Positions 47,636 through 59,000 of a DNA stretch of 64,000 bases are shown here, in pieces. The stretch comes from Porodaedalea pini (taxonomy: Eukaryota; Basidiomycota; Agaricomycetes; Hymenochaetales; Hymenochaetaceae). The DNA is taken from contig NBAY01000067.1 in NCBI GenBank assembly GCA_002794775.1, forward strand, positions 62,001-126,000. The letters are read 5' to 3'. Below the pieces are notes generated by a model. It was not told the DNA's origin and did not search any database. It saw nothing but the letters and a program-made list of their open reading frames with translations. The position numbers and the translations under genes are program-made. Numbering within the stretch: position 1 is the stretch's first letter; each line of letters starts with the position of its first letter.

Positions 47636-50600
47636 TCATTGACGAAAAAGGCCATTGCGGACTAATGCGAAATAAGGGCAGCAATTAAGAGAATGACGGA
47701 CATCATGTTTGGTGCACAACGGGTCCGGACAACGTGGGGTGAGGTTTCGATCATGCAAATCGAGCGCGTTCAGCATGAGGCTGGCAGCGCGTGAAAGAAC
47801 TGAACGGTGTATCATCTTCCTTGGAGAAAGCTTCAAGAATGGGTGTAAAGACCGGGTTGGGTGAAGGATAAACAAGGACAGCTCGAGAATAGAGCGGTGT
47901 CCACGCAGATTTACGATATTGGCTTTCCAATCTCGGAGAAGATCGAGATGTACTTGCGCCTTCAAATTGGGGAGTGATTCCGGTATGGTCTCGCGATGAG
48001 GGTTGGATGCCACGTCCTTTGCCAGCTTGTCGGCTTTAGAGTTACCCAGTACTCTGCGATGAGATGGGAGCCACTGGACTGTGATATGGGAGGCCTCGTG
48101 ATGGAGGGCTAGAAAGATTCCGCATAGGCGGCAGAAAGTGATGATGAAGTCTGCATGGCGAGCGTCTTCCGAGAAGATGAGCTGGACGCAATTAAGCGAG
48201 TCGGAGACGATATGAATGTGGACGGGTGTGAAGCATTTTGAAAGGAGAGATGATATACGACGCATGGCTGCAATGAGCGCTTCCTGCTCTTCAAACAATA
48301 TGTTTGATCGAGAGTGCACTGCTGAAGAAAAGACAGTGAGTTCCTGCTGATTGTGCATGATAACGAATCCATGACCGCCGTTGAGGTAACCGTCGGCATC
48401 AGGGATGATAGAACCGTCTGTAAAGATAAAGTATTGATAAGGAGGAGGGTGTAAATAAAAGGAATTAAAAGTGTGAATAGCCCGGGGACGTTGCGCCAGT
48501 GAAGGAATAGGAGTCATAATAAGACGCGAATGAATTGGAGTAAAAGAAGGGAAGGAAATTTCTTTAGGAATCTGAATGTTCGGAAGAAGTGAAGACGTTA
48601 AGTATTGTTTTGGGGTAGGAACGAGTTTGGAATGGGCGAAATATGACAAGAGAAAACGTTGGGAAAGTGATCGGATGAAGAGGGGAAGAGGTGGACAAGA
48701 TAGAAAGGATTCGGCTACAGACAGCTGAATGTTTGCGTGGAAGATGGAATGGAAAAAACGATTTTGTGTCTTCTGGAGAATAGAGGAAACAAATGGAGAT
48801 TCAGGAAAAAGAACGGCACCGTAAATGGTGACAGAGCGAATTAAGCCAAAATAAAGGAGGCGTGCATATTGAAAGTAAGCGCCGTTAGACCGGTTAAAGA
48901 GGAAGTGACGCTGATGGAGAGTAGAAAGGGCTTTGTTTGCCCAAGCATCGAAGTGAAGTTTGGGTGAGAGGTCGTACGAAAAAATGACCCCCAACCAGGT
49001 TAGGTGACGTGATGGACGAATAACGCAGTTGTTGGGCAAAGACAGGGATGCGGTAGATGACGAAGGGAGTCTTTTAAAAAGAACCAAAAAGTAAAATCGG
49101 CAACAGGGCGATAAGGGAGAATGTGGAGAAGTTCGCTGGCATCGGGATCGATAGATAAGCCAATGGATTGGAATTGAAGTGAAAGAAAGGAAAATTGGTT
49201 ACGAAGGCATACTAAGTTGGACTTTATGCTGAGTGAACAAGCGTAAAGGAGATGGTCATCCATATACGCGAGTAAAGGACGATGGGCACCAAAACGAGTG
49301 TTGTAAGCCGTGATAACGTCGGCTGCTGCAAATATAGAGATAAGAGGAGACAGCGGGGATCCTTGAGGGACTCCGCGGTTGGGTTTAATGAAAGGAGGGG
49401 AAAAGAAATTGTTAAAGTGAAACGAAATCGGGCGGTTTTGAAGCCAGGCCGAAAGAACATGAATAATGTTAGGGTGAACATTGGAATGAATGAGTTTGGA
49501 AAGAAGACGGCTTATGGGAGATGTTGTCGAAGAAGCCTTGAATGTCAACAGTAAGGACAGAAGTAATGAGGTATTGATGTCGTTGATAAACGGATCTCAG
49601 ATCGTCATGGCCGCTAGTAATAAAAGGCTGGTTAAGAATAGTAGAAAGTAATTCGTAACAGGCGGTAAGGGAAGAACGATGTTTTCGACACCCATGTTGA
49701 GCGTCGGGAAGGAGGTTATTAAGCTCGAAGAAGGGTTGGAGAATATTGAAAAGAACACGTTCAAAAAGTTTTCCTATGGTGTCCACCAGGGTAATAGGTC
49801 GGTATGCCCTAGGAACTGTAAAGTCAGATCGCTTGGGCTTAGGAATGAACGTGACGAGAGAAGTTTTGAAAGGAAGTGGAAAATGGCCAAACTTTAAACA
49901 CATGGAAAATAGGTCAACGAAAAATTGCCCCTGATGCTCGATTAAGAGCTCCAAATGCTTGTACGAGATGTGGCTATTGCCAGGGCTCGTTTCGCAATCA
50001 ATACCATGGAGTGCAGCATGTATGTCGCTCATTTCGATGGGATGAAAGTCCCGGAGGGCAGGAAGGGGTATGGCCTCCGGAGTGGACGTTAGTGGTGGGA
50101 AGAACGTCTCACGAAAGAGGGACGATTTATCAGTTTCAGTCGTGGTAAATAATCCATTCGACATTCGAAGTGCTCCAATGGGGGCGCGACGATGAGCCAT
50201 GCCCAGATGCTGATTATGCCAAACTGAGTGAGTGTCGGATTGTTGGAGACGAGCGCCATAGAAGGCGTTCTTGGCACGGGCGATTTCAGAGTCGAGATGA
50301 TGCTTCGAGTCAGGATGAGGGTTACGACAATGTGCACGGTATAGCTTGGAGCACTCTTCGGACCACCAATTGTTGGGACCAAAGTACGAGCGGGCTTTTG
50401 TTTCTGGAGAAAAGGGGTAGCAAAGTTGGAAATGGATGAATTAAGGGATGAAAGCAGGTCGTCCAGCACCTTAGGAGAATTAATCCCTGTTAATGAAAAG
50501 GGGAATAAGTTAGAGTCACAAAATGCTCCAATAAAAGCGGGCAAATCGTGAGAGTAAATAGAGCGAAGGGGATGCTGTGGGTTTGCAGCCAAAACGTTAA

Positions 50601-51320
50601 CGTTAAATGAGAATCGAATGGGGAGGTGATCGGAAGCCATAACAAGGGAAGGGTCTGAAACGGAAATGTGTTCGAGAAGAAAGGGAGCGAAATCATCAGA
50701 AGCGATGACGAGATCGATAATAGACTTGCACCGGAAGAATGATTGAAATAAGTATGTTGGTCTGGGGGTTACAAACAATTAAATCGTTCCCTTTGATCCA
50801 GTCAACGAGAGCGGAAGATTGTGAAAAGGAGGAGGAACGGTCAGGTAAAGACCAGAGGTCCGAGTGTCGATTAAAATCACCAGTAAAGATGTTAGAGGGA
50901 TATCAAGCGAAGGAAAAGGGTCCTCGAACTCATGAAGAGAGGGGAATTGTAAATGTTCCAAAGTAATAAGGGGGATAAATCACCCTGGGAAATTGAGATG
51001 ACAGTAATGTTCGGAGATGAAGAGGAAGGAACGTAAAGAGAGACGCGATGTACAATGCGAGGGTGTACCAAGGTACAACACCTGGGTTTGTTAGAAGAGG
51101 AAGGGCGGAAAGCAGTATAAGGAGCGAAATTTCGAATATTAAAAACTCACGAACCCGACGAAGAAGTTTTAGAAGGAATGATCGAATAGACAGTTGGGAT
51201 CTCCTGGAAACAAATGATGTCAGGAGCAGAATGAGTGGAAGAGAAGGCGCGTAAAAGGAAATCAAAGGTAGGTTCTGAATTTCGGATATTAAGGGAAAAA
51301 ACCGAAATTGTGTCAGTCAT
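47636..51320 (-). pseudogene. LINE ORF2: endonuclease, reverse transcriptase, RNase H; frameshifted
   Basis: Begins at ATG 51320 (MTDTISVFSLNIRN). The APE-type endonuclease is marked by SLNIRN, DIICFQEIP and, downstream, IDLVIAS and ASDHLPIRF (50700-50610). TGA at 51147-51149 interrupts it where the next codons continue sensibly. The reverse transcriptase lies in two frames: TSLVTFIPKPKRSDFTVPRA, RPITLVDTIGKLFERV and VDIQGFFDNISH (50200-49469), then GVPQGSPLSPLISIF and YMDDHLLYA (49440-49250). The RNase H (48430-48000) has FTDGS, EEQEAL, VSDSLN and SHRRVLGNSKADKLA. A C-terminal CCHC (CPDPLCTKHDVRHSLNCCP) ends the frame at 47636. Frame changes between these blocks show the copy is dead. Confidence 0.88.
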
Positions 51321-51325
51321 AAAGC

Positions 51326-53557
51326 CTAGAATGGAGAGCGAAAGTTTCGGCGAGCTGGACACTCCGAGGATCTGGCACTGTGATTGCCCTGGCAATTAAT
51401 GCACAGAGCGAAATGTTCGCATTGCAGGTTATTGGATGCCGTACATGGAGCGCATTTCGCGACATGGACGGCAGTGCGGTGAGGTTCGGAGCAGATTGCG
51501 CAGCGAGCGACTGATCGGCATTTGGCGGCGGGATGACCTAGACGGTGACAGTTGTCACACTGGTTAATAACGGGGCGCGCTTTCATTTCTTCAAGATCGT
51601 CGGATGACTCCAAACACTGGGACGGAGCGATTGTTATGGAGGAAGAAGTGGTCGAAGCATAAGCGTGCGTCGTCTTTGAGGACAACCGATACGTTGCAAT
51701 AGTCGCGTTGGTTTAGGCGCTCTATTGAAGACATGAATCGGGGCGGGAACATGAATTCATGGCCCTCGAACTGCGGTAGCGCAGAGATCTTCGTCGAGAT
51801 CCTTTTCCGAATAGATCAGATTGGTGTCCTTGTCGAAGACGGGGACACCGGGAATGACCATTTTGAATTGCGGCGATGGGGTGAATGCCTTGGCGCCGGA
51901 AATGTTGATAATACGGTTAAGTTGGGAAATGAGTGTGCTGTGCTGTGTATCAAAGTCTGAACGAATGTTAGTGAAAGCAATGAGAAGATTGCTATTGAAG
52001 TGTATTCGACATTCAGAATGACGAGGTGTTTGAAAAGCGGGTTGCCCTTCAGGCCCGCGCGGACCGCATTTTTAACGGATAGAGGGGACGGGCGAACGGC
52101 TAGGTCGCCCGGTAGTGAAAAGAAGATGCGACGGACGTTGCGCACGTGGTATTTACCGATCCGTTAGATCGGTTGATAGGAACTGTGGAGATTTCCCCTT
52201 GAGGGTTCTGCTCAGTGATTCGGACTACCTTGGTAGGGGTAGCCTTAGGCTTCTTTTGGGCTGCTTTGGCGTAGGACACGGTGGTGAAACCCTCCTTATC
52301 CGTGCCGACCGTTTCGACGGGTGGGTAATAAACCTTGGTTTGTGAGTCCCTAGGGGCGTTGTGTTCTGAATGGGCGTATCCATCGGGCGTGATGATTATC
52401 CCCTCTGTGGTCATGCGATAACCGGAGCCCGGAATGCGGGTTTTGGCAATGGCAGTGGCGTATTCAGTTTTACCGTTCTTGGGAGCCGGGATGCGCTGTT
52501 TAACAATTGGGGCTGGGGGGGGGAATCTGGGATCATGAGCAAAGCGGGCCCCAAGGGGTTCCGGAAGGATTTTCTTCTGTTTATTCAAATTAACGTTAGT
52601 AGGCATGGACGGGTGAGTCGTGGAAACAGGGGCATCTGAAAGTTGTTTTTTGATAGAGTTAGTTTTTTCCGATATGGACGATACAACGGCCGAAAGATGT
52701 TGGATGGAACGTGACATAGCGTGCATGGTGTCTGTGATTTCTTGATCCCGAATAGTTTGGCTGTTAGTGTAAATATTCTCGAACACATGTTTAAAGGAAG
52801 GAGAATGGATACGGAACATGGAATGGAAGGCCTCAAGGCTTTCGTTAGCTGAATTAGAAAGACTGGTTTCGTCGTCCAAACTGTTTGACTTGTTGATCCA
52901 GGATACCAGGTTGGATCCAATGTTAGCGAGGATAGACCCGGCGCGAACCGGATCGTCGAACCAGGGTTTGTCAGATGACCACGTCGGTTGGGAAATGAGC
53001 GTATTAATAGTGTTGATGGTTTCTTTGGTGAGACCGGCGAAGGACAAGTTGACCTTCTCGGCGATGGCCGGATCAGTCGTTTCATCGATATCGTCCATAA
53101 CGTTGTCGACCTGCGGGGCCTGACTAGGATGTTCATCCGGGATGTACAAGTCGTCGTCCATGGCGTCGTCGTCAATTCGAGCGGGGGGTGGAATGGCCAA
53201 ATGTTCTTCTTCTGAGTTCGAGCGCTTCAGAATGTTCTGCGATTCGATATCCGGGGTAGGGGGGAGATCCCCTTGTTTACGGAGTTTGGCGGCATGTTCG
53301 TCCGCCTCGACATCGGGAGACCATTTAGCACGATTCGCTTGTACTGTAGCGCATACGTTGTCATCGTGGTTGTAGGTCTTGTCGCGACCACAAGTGACGC
53401 ATAACTTGGCGGTCCCGCTAACACACTGGCGACTGTGGTAGGGGAGATCCTGTTTACACTCCTCACACTTGGTGGGGTCCTTGGGATTAACAAGGGAACG
53501 ATAAGACTTTGTCTTGTTAAGAGAAGCTTTCGCTCTGGTCAACATCTTGTTGTCCAT
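51326..53557 (-). pseudogene. LINE ORF1 Gag-like protein with zinc knuckles, frameshifted
   Basis: Starts at ATG 53557 (MDNKMLTRAKASLNK). An N-terminal Cys-rich region (CEECKQDLPYHSRQC, CVTCGRDKTYNHDDNVC) looks like a paired zinc ribbon. A long polar middle part follows (residues about 70-450). The frame shifts near 52140 and again near 52010, with conserved-looking sequence on each side (RPSPLSVKNAVRAGLKGNP; LLIAFTNIRSDFDTQHS). The C-terminus has three CCHC-type knuckles: CDNCHRLGHPAAKC, CAICSEPHRTAVHVAKC and CINCQGNHSARSSEC. The product would bind element RNA. TAG at 51328-51326 lies 5 nt before the ORF2 ATG. Confidence 0.85.
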
Positions 53558-54924
53558 AGCAAAGAGGAGAGACAGAAAAGCGACAGATCAATAGTTTTCC
53601 CACGGTCGATGATGATGGTAGGAAAGAAAGAAAGTGCGGTTCAAGGAGTCCCGCCCTCAGCTCCAAGCGCCTCCTCGGATTTGTCCATCAAACTGGAGCC
53701 TCGACAGACCTACAAGACGTTGTTAGGTTCGTATCGATCGCTTGTACCTGGTTACGATAGGGGTCAACTCCCGCCCGTTCCGCACCTGCTAGTAACAGTA
53801 AGTAACAGACAGCAAAGTCCTGTTCTCCCAAAACAATAAGCAGCCTCATTTCGTCGTGGGCTGGTGTGGGCTACTTGTCTTCTTTATCGACCTGTGAATG
53901 CTTCAGATGCCCCAGTATCACGAAAAAAGTCGGCTCGACATGGATCAACACGTCTCCTCGGTCAAACAAAGTCTGCCGACCTCGGCGTTCGTTGATCTCG
54001 TTCTACGGCTTCCCGTCTACCTTATCGCCTCAAAGCCTCGTATGGATAGGTCCGTAACGATGCATCTTGCTAGACCTCATATGCTTGTTCGCTGGCTAGT
54101 CTCGAGAGGTGGGACGCGCGAACAAATCGTCTTGGTGTCTCACATCAACGACCTGGGTTGCAACCTTTATGGGACCTGCCAAGTGAACGCCATGGACCAT
54201 CCACGCGACGAATAATGTGCAGATATTGTATTCGTGATAGCGAATTCGGGTTTTGAGCGGAGGTACGTACTCAAACGTTCTACAACTCCTCGTTCCTCGA
54301 GTGCTTCATAGCGAGGACTTTGCTAGACGGAAAACAAAATCACTGACGTAGGATATCCCTTTGCAGTCCCAAGATATAATGCTATAGTACATATCATTGA
54401 AGCCGTGGTAGAAACACCTTATCTACCGTGCTGAAGGCTCGTCACTATTTGATCACTCCTAACGTCGCAACACAGGAGACAAGAGTACTCTTGGAATCTT
54501 CCGCGCTTCCCCACAGCTTGACGCATACTAGCGCACGCGCGCGTTATCCCCGCTCCAATTTACCACCATATTGTACACGCCTGAAGCGTTGGCGCAAGAA
54601 GCGACTCGCCGCGGGAGAACGCCAAGTTCTGATATGATAGGGATTGTTCCAGGTGCAGCGTATAGCACGAGGGCCCAAGCCTCGGTTCGAGTGCTGGATC
54701 GAGCTCGAGGATATTGTCTAACTCCACGGCTGCGTGCTTCTCGTGGATGTAGCTGCACCGTTTACCATGTAATAACTAGGCATGGCGTGCTTCCTATCGC
54801 TTGGCTAACTGATAATCGAAATTCCGAAACGCCTTGCGATACTGGTATAAGAGGGCCTGCAGGATTCATTTCTGGTCTCTCAGCATCCTTTCTCCTAGCT
54901 CATCACATCCGGAACTGCAGGGAA
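53558..54924. other. Gap between the LINE and the next host gene
   Basis: Probably includes the LINE 5' untranslated region. One ATG-started plus-strand frame of 105 codons (53898-54215) encodes a peptide without recognised motifs (QSLPTSAFVDLVLRLPVYL); I give it low weight. 54240-54924 is likely the promoter region of the following gene. Confidence 0.3.
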
Positions 54925-55919
54925 ATGTTGACAGCTGTGTCCAAGTCTAGGCCTGCGCTCGTCTCCGCCCGCTCGTCCTTCAATGCGAGCTCGGGGTCGG
55001 GGAGGAGCGCGTCTACGTTCGCTGCGAGCGACATCTTTGACGCGCCGGGCCGCATGATCTTTGACGATGAGACCACCGGCAATTCGAGTCCTAGTACCGC
55101 ACGGCAATACCAGCCCTCGCACTTCCGTCCGCGCCCCTCGCAGACGAGTGACATATCTTCTAACCCTGTCGGACCATCCGGGCAACAGTCGGCACAGCAA
55201 TCACAATCCCACGCGTACCCAGCACATGCGCGCCAGATGTCGACGTTCTCTCATCAACGAACATCTGACGATGGGTCTAGCATCCTGTTCGACGGCCCCG
55301 CGCGTCCACGCCACCCGCCACGCGTCACCTCGCGACACGAGCATGCACGCGCTTCCTCCTCCGCTGCCTCTCATCCAATTTCCCCTGGGCCTCTGAACGC
55401 CTTCGAAGGTGTCGATATGCAGAAATACGTCCCACCGGCGCCGATGCCTGAACCTCTGCTGTTTGATGGACCTGCACGTCCCCGTCGCAAGGCGCCTGTG
55501 CAGCTCAGGAAGGCCTCGCAGGTATGTAGACTCATTATTTCTACCTTTCTGGCCTGTGAAATAGCTTAAGGGTGTGATCTGACTGAATCTGTCTTGCTCT
55601 GTTTCAGAATGGCGCTAATGCCCAGTCCCCCGCGGTTGTTGGTGCGCTCGCCGGCTTACTCGGACTCGGGGGTGCGTACGAGATCTACGAGGCTCAGCAG
55701 TCCTCTCAATCTACTCCTAGTGTACGTCCATGCTTCCTTTCATTCTTAGATGTCTCATTTGTAGGATTGTTTATCTGACGCTTTGTAACTGTTTAGAATA
55801 TCCTTCCTTTCTCACGCTCACGCGAGAGCCTTGCGAGCCGCGAACTGGAGGAAGAACCGGAGGAGGCTGAACCGACGCATGAAGTGATGCGCAATGAGGT
55901 TTTCCCGAACTCTTACTAG
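54925..55919 (+). CDS. Ser/Pro-rich protein with one membrane-like segment, unrecognised (277 aa)
   Basis: Predicted exons are 54925-55521, 55608-55721 and 55797-55919; all introns are phase 0 with GTATGT/GTACGT donors, 278 codons with the stop. I chose the ATG at 54925 because the residues after it (MLTAVSKSRPALVSARSSFN) are rich in Ser and Arg without acidic residues, as in mitochondrial presequences; the frame is open further upstream to 54571. Residues 20-200 are low-complexity Ser/Pro/Arg with repeats of the string LFDGPARPR (twice). Exon 2 encodes a Gly/Ala-rich hydrophobic stretch (VVGALAGLLGLGGAY) long enough for one membrane span. The C-terminus is acidic (ELEEEPEEAEP). A mitochondrial membrane protein is a guess from composition only. 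Confidence 0.6.
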
Positions 55920-56602
55920 ACCGTAAACGCATCGCTTCGATTTCGCCATTTATTTGCTCTTTCTCATCACTGTGGTGTCGACTCGCGACCATTGCCGCAA
56001 GAGTTTCGAGAACGTCTATATCCAACCTTTGGATTCACGATCCTTTCCTTTCCTTTCCCTCTCTCTTATACACTGAATGAACGAGCTCTTCAAACCTCTT
56101 CAAACCTATAGACTTAGACTTCCTCAAGGGAACAAGCGACGATCCGGGAGAGGCAAATATCTCGCTTCCCAAATTGCAGAACCCCAAATCCGCTGTAACA
56201 TCTTTGCTTTTTCTTTCTCCCTTTGCGCCCCCAAATGACATGTGTAGTTTGGTTTCTCTGTCCTGCTGAGTATGTGTACGTTGTATGTAGTTAACATAGA
56301 CGGTCAAATGTACGGGATTGAATGGCATAAAACAGTTTAAATGTGCGGCCGGCATTTGCATAACTTCGGAAATCTATCGGCACAATGCTAATCAGGCTGC
56401 TGTAGGCGAATAACGATTGTACAGCGTTTCTGCAAAGTCCCTATTTCTACTATACATCTTTATAAAGCATAATAAAATCTAGTCGCGATTGGTCCGTTCG
56501 CACTATAAAATAGGACTCGAGAGCTTCACATCCAAGCGCAATTTTCAGGATCGAGAAGATCCTCCTGCTAATGCCATCAATTCGAAACGTATTTAACGCG
56601 AC
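55920..56602. other. Intergenic region between converging genes
   Basis: Probably the 3' untranslated regions of two convergent genes. A CCTTTCC repeat lies at 56042-56055 and a direct repeat CTCTTCAAACCT at 56089-56107. A 108-codon minus-strand open frame has no recognised content. Confidence 0.35.
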
Positions 56603-56958
56603 TCAAACGGTCAGCAAGAACGCACCTCCGATACCTCCTCGCGCGGGTTCGACACGGCACTCGACGCGGTGGAGAGGAATGAAATTCCACGTTTGAGCCG
56701 GGGGCGCAGGCCCAGACCCCGCCATGACTTTCTTGATGTTATCGACGGCTATATTTTCCAGCATGGAAAAGGAAGAGATGAAGCATTTGGTGAGACGGGG
56801 GTCCGAGATGTGCGTGAAGCTGACCTCTGGCGGTCCGGAGACATTTCGCCAAGACTCACAGTCATTACTAGACTGTGAGGGTTGAGTTGATGAAGGCATG
56901 TCAGTGAGGAGATGCGACATACACATTTGGTAGACGTAATATTTGCGGCGGTGGACAT
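56603..56958 (-). CDS. Small two-exon hypothetical gene (101 aa)
   Basis: Exon 1 is 56958-56923 (12 codons, MSTAANITSTKC) and exon 2 is 56872-56603. The 50-nt intron has a GTATGT donor and a CTCACAG acceptor, both phase 0, which is typical for this genome. The product has no recognised domain. Conserved-looking parts are EVSFTHISDPRLTKCFISSF and TWNFIPLHRVECRVEPARGG. No signal peptide. An unspliced ATG at 56926 would give 107 residues in the same main frame, so the exact start is uncertain. The strong splice signals are the main support. Confidence 0.45.
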
Positions 56959-57633
56959 GCGAGCGATAGCCTCTGAGGCGTTCTGTGTCGAACTTTATGA
57001 GCTAGACAGACTCGGAAGGAAACATTAGGGCACTTGCCATGTTAAATAAAGGGCGGAGAGTGAGCGGTGCAGATGAGGGGCGAGGGTTTGTTGGCTGAAT
57101 CTTAGCTTGTACCATCACCGCTCTTTAAATGTTTGATACCGCTTGAGAAGGCACCCCGAAGGCCCACGCGCAGAGAATCCAGACCCGTTGATCACAGTAC
57201 AAAGGAGGCTCAGTTGCTAACTTCGAATACTTCGAAGTCGCTATAGTAGTCTGCATCCGAGGGCCTGCCGTAACAAAAGTCTCCGAGACCCTTGACTTAG
57301 ACGCTGCGTGGCAGTAGTTAAAGCGTCTCCATTCTTGCCTTCCTCAACGGAATGAGGGTGCGTTCGAGGTGGCGATGTTCCATCCATACGAAGGAACATT
57401 GCTGTACACGAAGCAGGATAGAGTGAGAGAAGTCTCGGAAAGGCTGCCGTATAGCCCGTCCTTGTTCTAAACATTGACTTCGCAATAAACAGGGTCGCAG
57501 CTGGCAGAGTGGACTTTTATTGTGCTATTGGCGGAGTTTGAATCTCGGCGCTTTCCGAGCGCGCCGCTAGCGAGTTCGGGTTTCCATCGTCAACCTTCAT
57601 GCAGCGTCCGAGTACTAGTGTGTCTCTGGAGAA
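56959..57633. other. Intergenic region between divergent genes
   Basis: Probably the shared promoter region of the small minus-strand gene and REV7. No repeat or RNA gene was recognised. A minus-strand open frame (57474-57241) is unsupported. Confidence 0.35.
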
Positions 57634-58810
57634 ATGGACGAAACCCGGGGAGAGGACCAAGGAAGAGAAAACATCGATGAGGTCGACGAATTGGAATCCT
57701 CTTCAGGCTTGTCTTCTGAAGACGACGACAATGTGCCCCAGCCTGAACCTCATTTAGGTCTGTCCTTTTCCGTCTCAAAGGCATTTCGAAAAAAATATAA
57801 AATAAATATCTGAAGTGACGATTGTAGCGATAGCTGAACTTCGTAATGTTCCAATTTTTTTTTAGTGTTGACTGACCTGACTCTATTTTTCAGTCGAAGT
57901 CGCTTTGCACACCATTCTATACGTTCGCCAAATCTATCCCATCGAGCTCTTTGAACGTCGCGTGAAGTTCGGCATCCCTGTGTTCCAATGCATAGACGCA
58001 TCAATAAACGAATACATTTCCGAGGCCATTCAAGCTGTCAGCGATGAGATTGCAGAGGTGAGTTTTCTTCGTTTTAGACGTTCTCGAAGCAAATGAGCCT
58101 TCGCCGCAGAACACCGTCGCAAGAGTCGTTATCAGTATCCATCAGTCGGAAATACCTCTGGAGAAGTTTATCTTCTCTTTCAATAGTATCAAAGGTTCCG
58201 ATGGCGAAGGTCCTGACGCCGATATAATCCCGCTGGATGTCGTACAACGACAAATGAGAGCGATGCTCGTCAAACTTAATGCTATTGATGCCCAGCTCCT
58301 GCCTGTTGATGCCTATGGTATATGATTCTCATTGATGTCGTAAGTGCAGCACCTAATCGTGCTTTGTAGATGATCTGTCGTTTTCTTTCGTTATGCGACT
58401 GCGAGAGGGTGGAGCATTTCGGATCTCAGAAGACGACGTTAGTCTCTGGACGAGAAGGATGCAGGCGTTGCAATCTGATCATTTTCTATTAGCTCAATTT
58501 TGATGCACCTGATGAAAGTTCTGACGAAAAACGAAGGCAAGAACGCTTGCCAGAAGCCTTTCTTATACGAGATCCAGCTCTGGTTCACATTATTAGAACG
58601 GGCCGTCTCTCCGTAGGTTTCGTTCTCCCGTTGATCGATTCGTCAAAATACTAAATATGCTCCACATCATAGGTCTCTCTTCATGTACAGGAGTCAGAAG
58701 CAAAAGGGCTACCTATAGCTTCAAAAGTCCCGAAGATAGACAACGAAGAGGAACCCGAGGACGGAAACAAGAATGAAGGCGACTCTGGTTCTCCAGAAGA
58801 TTCGCCGTGA
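57634..58810 (+). CDS. REV7: Rev7/Mad2B HORMA protein, DNA polymerase zeta subunit (273 aa)
   Basis: Predicted exons are 57634-57757, 57894-58057, 58110-58317, 58370-58437, 58493-58612 and 58673-58810. Phases agree throughout and give 274 codons with the stop. The HORMA domain begins in exon 2: VEVALHTILYVRQIYPIELF followed by ERRVKFGIPVFQC is the hallmark start of Rev7, and LEKFIFSFNSI and DLSFSFVMRLREGG match later strands. Rev7 is the accessory subunit that bridges Rev3 and Rev1 in error-prone translesion synthesis; the mobile C-terminal part closes over the partner peptide. An acidic N-terminal extension of about 40 residues (SSEDDDNVPQPEP) and an acidic tail make it longer than the roughly 210 residues usual for the family. 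No lesion. It converges on the hydrolase gene, 190 bp apart. Confidence 0.88.
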
Positions 58811-59000
58811 TACTCATTGACGGAACCGACACCCTACCGATACACTCATCAGAATGCCTTCTGAACTTATGCGGAAAGATGGAGGTATGCCTATCACCGG
58901 TCGCTTTTACATTATCTGTCTTCTTAAGAGGCATGCATCTCGGAAGATCATCAGAGGAAACACATAGCTTGACTATATTGCCTATACCCAAATTCCAACT

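Larger units (their letters stand above)
47636..53557 (-). mobile_element. Tad1-like LINE (non-LTR retrotransposon), degenerate
   Basis: Two open frames in order ORF1 (zinc knuckles) and ORF2 (endonuclease, reverse transcriptase, RNase H), no LTRs, as in the fungal Tad1 clade. ORF1 has at least two frame changes (near 52140 and 52010) and ORF2 several, plus TGA at 51147-51149. The 5' end lies beyond 53557 and the 3' end below 47636, both undefined. It lies outside the giant element, in host DNA. Confidence 0.9.

Noticed and set aside
925..51149. TGA read as an amino acid (alternative code or selenocysteine)
   Set aside because: Host genes such as REV7 and the hydrolase have no internal TGA and use TGG for Trp; the TGAs are confined to transposon genes and some fall at Arg positions.
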